Of a DNA stretch of 64,000 nucleotides, positions 62,619 through 64,000 are shown piece by piece. This DNA comes from DASZTV01 sp035548125 (lineage in GTDB: Bacteria; Actinomycetota; Actinomycetes; JAFAQI01). The position numbers were made by a program, and so were the translations under genes. The notes under the pieces are model-generated. The model saw only the letters and a program-made list of their open reading frames with translations, was not told the origin of the DNA and made no database searches. The stretch lies in NCBI GenBank assembly GCA_035548125.1, contig DASZTV010000032.1, positions 1 through 64,000 on the forward strand. Direction: 5' to 3'. The stretch's first letter is position 1. Every line of letters starts with the position of its first letter.

Positions 62619-63491
62619 ATGAGCGACTTCTCCGAGATCGGCTACGACGTCTCCGACGGCATCCTCACCATCACATTGTCGCGGCCGGACGCACTCAACG
62701 CGTTCACGCCGGTGATGTGCCGCGAGCTGCTCGAAGCGCTCGACGCGGCAAACGCAGACGACGGCGTTCGGGTGGTGATCGTGACCGGCGCCGGTCGAGC
62801 GTTCTGCGCGGGGGCCGACCTTTCCGGCGGCGGTCAGACGTTCGACGCGACGCGCCGCGGCGCGGCCTCCGACGAGGCGTCTCGTGACGGCGGCGGGCTG
62901 GTCAGCCTGCGGGTCTTCGAAAGCAACAAGCCGGTGATCGCGGCGATCAACGGTCCTGCCGTCGGAGTCGGGCTGACCATGACGCTGCCGATGGACGTCC
63001 GGTTGGCCAGCGACACCGCGAAGTTCGGCTTCGTCTTCGCCCGGCGCGGGATCGTGCCGGAGGCGGCGTCGACCTGGTTCCTGCCGCGACTCGTCGGGCC
63101 GTCCCAGGCGGCGGAGTGGTTCATGACCGGACGGGTGTTCACCGCGGAGGAGGCGCTCGCGGGCGGGCTGGTGCGCAGCGTCCATCCGGCCGACGACCTG
63201 CTCGACGCGGCCCGGGCGCTGGCGGAAGAGATGTCGGCGGCCACGTCCGCGATCAGCGTTGCGCTCGCCCGCCGGATGATGTGGCAGGGCCTGACGTACC
63301 CGACGCCGTACCGGTCTCACGTCGCGGACTCGCGCGCGATGCGCGAGATGGGCGGGAGCCCGGACGCGTTCGAGGGGGTCAGCTCCTTCCTCGAGAAGCG
63401 TCAGCCGGTGTTCCCCGGGAGGCCGAGCACGGACCTTCCCGACGTGTTCGCCGACCCCCAGCCGTCGTGGGCGGCCGACCTCCCGTCGTAG
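62619..63491 (+). CDS. Enoyl-CoA hydratase family protein (crotonase)
   Basis: The product has 290 residues. LSRPDALNAFTPVMCRELLE, TGAGRAFCAGADLSGGG and INGPAVGVGLTMTLPMDVRL form the CoA-binding and oxyanion-hole elements. The position that carries one catalytic Glu in classical hydratases reads FVFARRGIVPEAAST, with Glu in VPEAAS. It starts 13 bp after the lipocalin-like gene and is followed by an acyl-CoA ligase gene. Part of the kinase operon. Confidence 0.9.
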   Translation: MSDFSEIGYDVSDGILTITLSRPDALNAFTPVMCRELLEALDAANADDGVRVVIVTGAGRAFCAGADLSGGGQTFDATRRGAASDEASRDGGGLVSLRVFESNKPVIAAINGPAVGVGLTMTLPMDVRLASDTAKFGFVFARRGIVPEAASTWFLPRLVGPSQAAEWFMTGRVFTAEEALAGGLVRSVHPADDLLDAARALAEEMSAATSAISVALARRMMWQGLTYPTPYRSHVADSRAMREMGGSPDAFEGVSSFLEKRQPVFPGRPSTDLPDVFADPQPSWAADLPS

Positions 63492-63538
63492 CCCGTACCA
63501 CTGTTGGCAGAGTGCCAGTAAGCGCGTAGGGTGCGCGC

Positions 63539-64000
63539 ATGTCGAACATGCGGTTGCCCCTCGACGGCGCTCACTGGGTCGATCACATCGCGCGTCACGC
63601 GTTCGCGATTCCCGACGAGGTCGCCATTCGCTTCATGGGCGAGTCGATCACCTGGTCGCAGCTCGACGAGCGGATCCACCGGCTCGCTGCGGGCCTCGCC
63701 GCGCAAGGGGTGAGCAAGGGCGACCGGGTCGCGATCCTGATGACCAACCGCCCGGAGTTCGTCGAGATCGCGATCGCCGCCAGCGCGGTCGGGGCGATCG
63801 CCGTCCCGTTGAACTTCCGGCTGGCTCCCGACGAGGTCGCCTACATCCTCGGCCACAGCGGCTCGCGGGTGATCGTCACGGACTCGCTGCTGCAGCCGCT
63901 GGCGCAGGCCTCCGTCGCCGTGTCGGCCGACCCGCCGCTCATCGTGGTGAGCGGACTCGAGGGGGACGGCGGCGACGGCGTGATCTCCTACGACGCGCTG
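63539..64000 (+). CDS. Acyl-CoA synthetase (AMP-forming), 5' part only
   Basis: Only the first 154 codons are inside the window. From ATG 63539 (MSNMRLPLDGAHWVDHIARH) the N-terminal subdomain of the ANL ligase superfamily is seen: ITWSQLDERIHRLAAGLAAQ, VSKGDRVAILMTNRPEFVE, AVGAIAVPLNFRLAPDEVAYIL. It follows the crotonase by 47 bp and probably activates the acid handled by the operon. The AMP-binding motif lies beyond the edge. Confidence 0.9.
   Translation, partial: MSNMRLPLDGAHWVDHIARHAFAIPDEVAIRFMGESITWSQLDERIHRLAAGLAAQGVSKGDRVAILMTNRPEFVEIAIAASAVGAIAVPLNFRLAPDEVAYILGHSGSRVIVTDSLLQPLAQASVAVSADPPLIVVSGLEGDGGDGVISYDAL

Overview
The window is high-GC DNA with dense coding on both strands, frequent GTG starts and many start/stop overlaps. 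It comes from an actinobacterium (class Actinomycetia). The evidence is the HspR/HAIR heat-shock operon, bldC beside a valine dehydrogenase, DUF3073 and DUF3151 proteins, a mycothiol-type DinB-like protein and a CPWAN-type Xi-class reductase. The gene order matches neither Streptomyces nor Mycobacterium throughout, so the genus is left open.

Layout. 1-1.4 kb: the start of an Fe-S oxidoreductase gene and a tiny membrane protein. 1.4-8.4 kb: HspR-controlled dnaK-grpE-dnaJ-hspR-clpB, headed by two HAIR operators. 8.4-14.4 kb: esterase, pyrE, an SDR, a DedA protein, fba, an L,D-transpeptidase and DUF3151. 14.5-34 kb: purine synthesis (purA, purD-purB-purC, purS, purQ-purL, purF-purM), interrupted at 24.9-31.3 kb by a LysE exporter and an accessory locus. 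34-38.3 kb: DUF3073, vdh, a conserved protein of unknown function, bldC, and an aminotransferase gene broken by an in-frame TGA. 38.4-49.4 kb: envelope and secreted proteins (sedolisin, cupredoxin lipoprotein, lipase, LPFTG protein, DUF4012 protein) and a SpoIIE-type phosphatase. 49.3-54 kb: tRNA-Phe and tRNA-Asp/Glu, separated by about 4.4 kb holding a GH25-like secreted protein, an IS110-family element, a crotonase and a CadI/ArsR metalloid module. 54-64 kb: crotonases, a glutathionyl-hydroquinone-reductase-like enzyme, tandem GH5 enzymes, a PHB-depolymerase-like esterase, and an operon pairing an APH-like kinase, a lipocalin-like protein, a crotonase and the start of an acyl-CoA ligase.

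The most interesting locus is 25.7-30.6 kb. A 448-residue HTH/TPR regulator faces a 39-codon gene for a secreted peptide (predicted mature part SNGTVKPMGHLYCC) that has a strong ribosome-binding site. Two further secreted-protein genes flank the pair. All the promoter regions share GTTGAC-type elements. This looks like a peptide-pheromone (RRNPP-like) signalling cassette. That reading is an inference from architecture and position only. Secondary points of interest are the TGA at a conserved Cys codon, the split tRNA cluster with its IS110 element and structured flanks, a perfect 20-bp inverted repeat inside the heat-shock operon, and a GTG start 2 nt after the tRNA-Phe 3' end.
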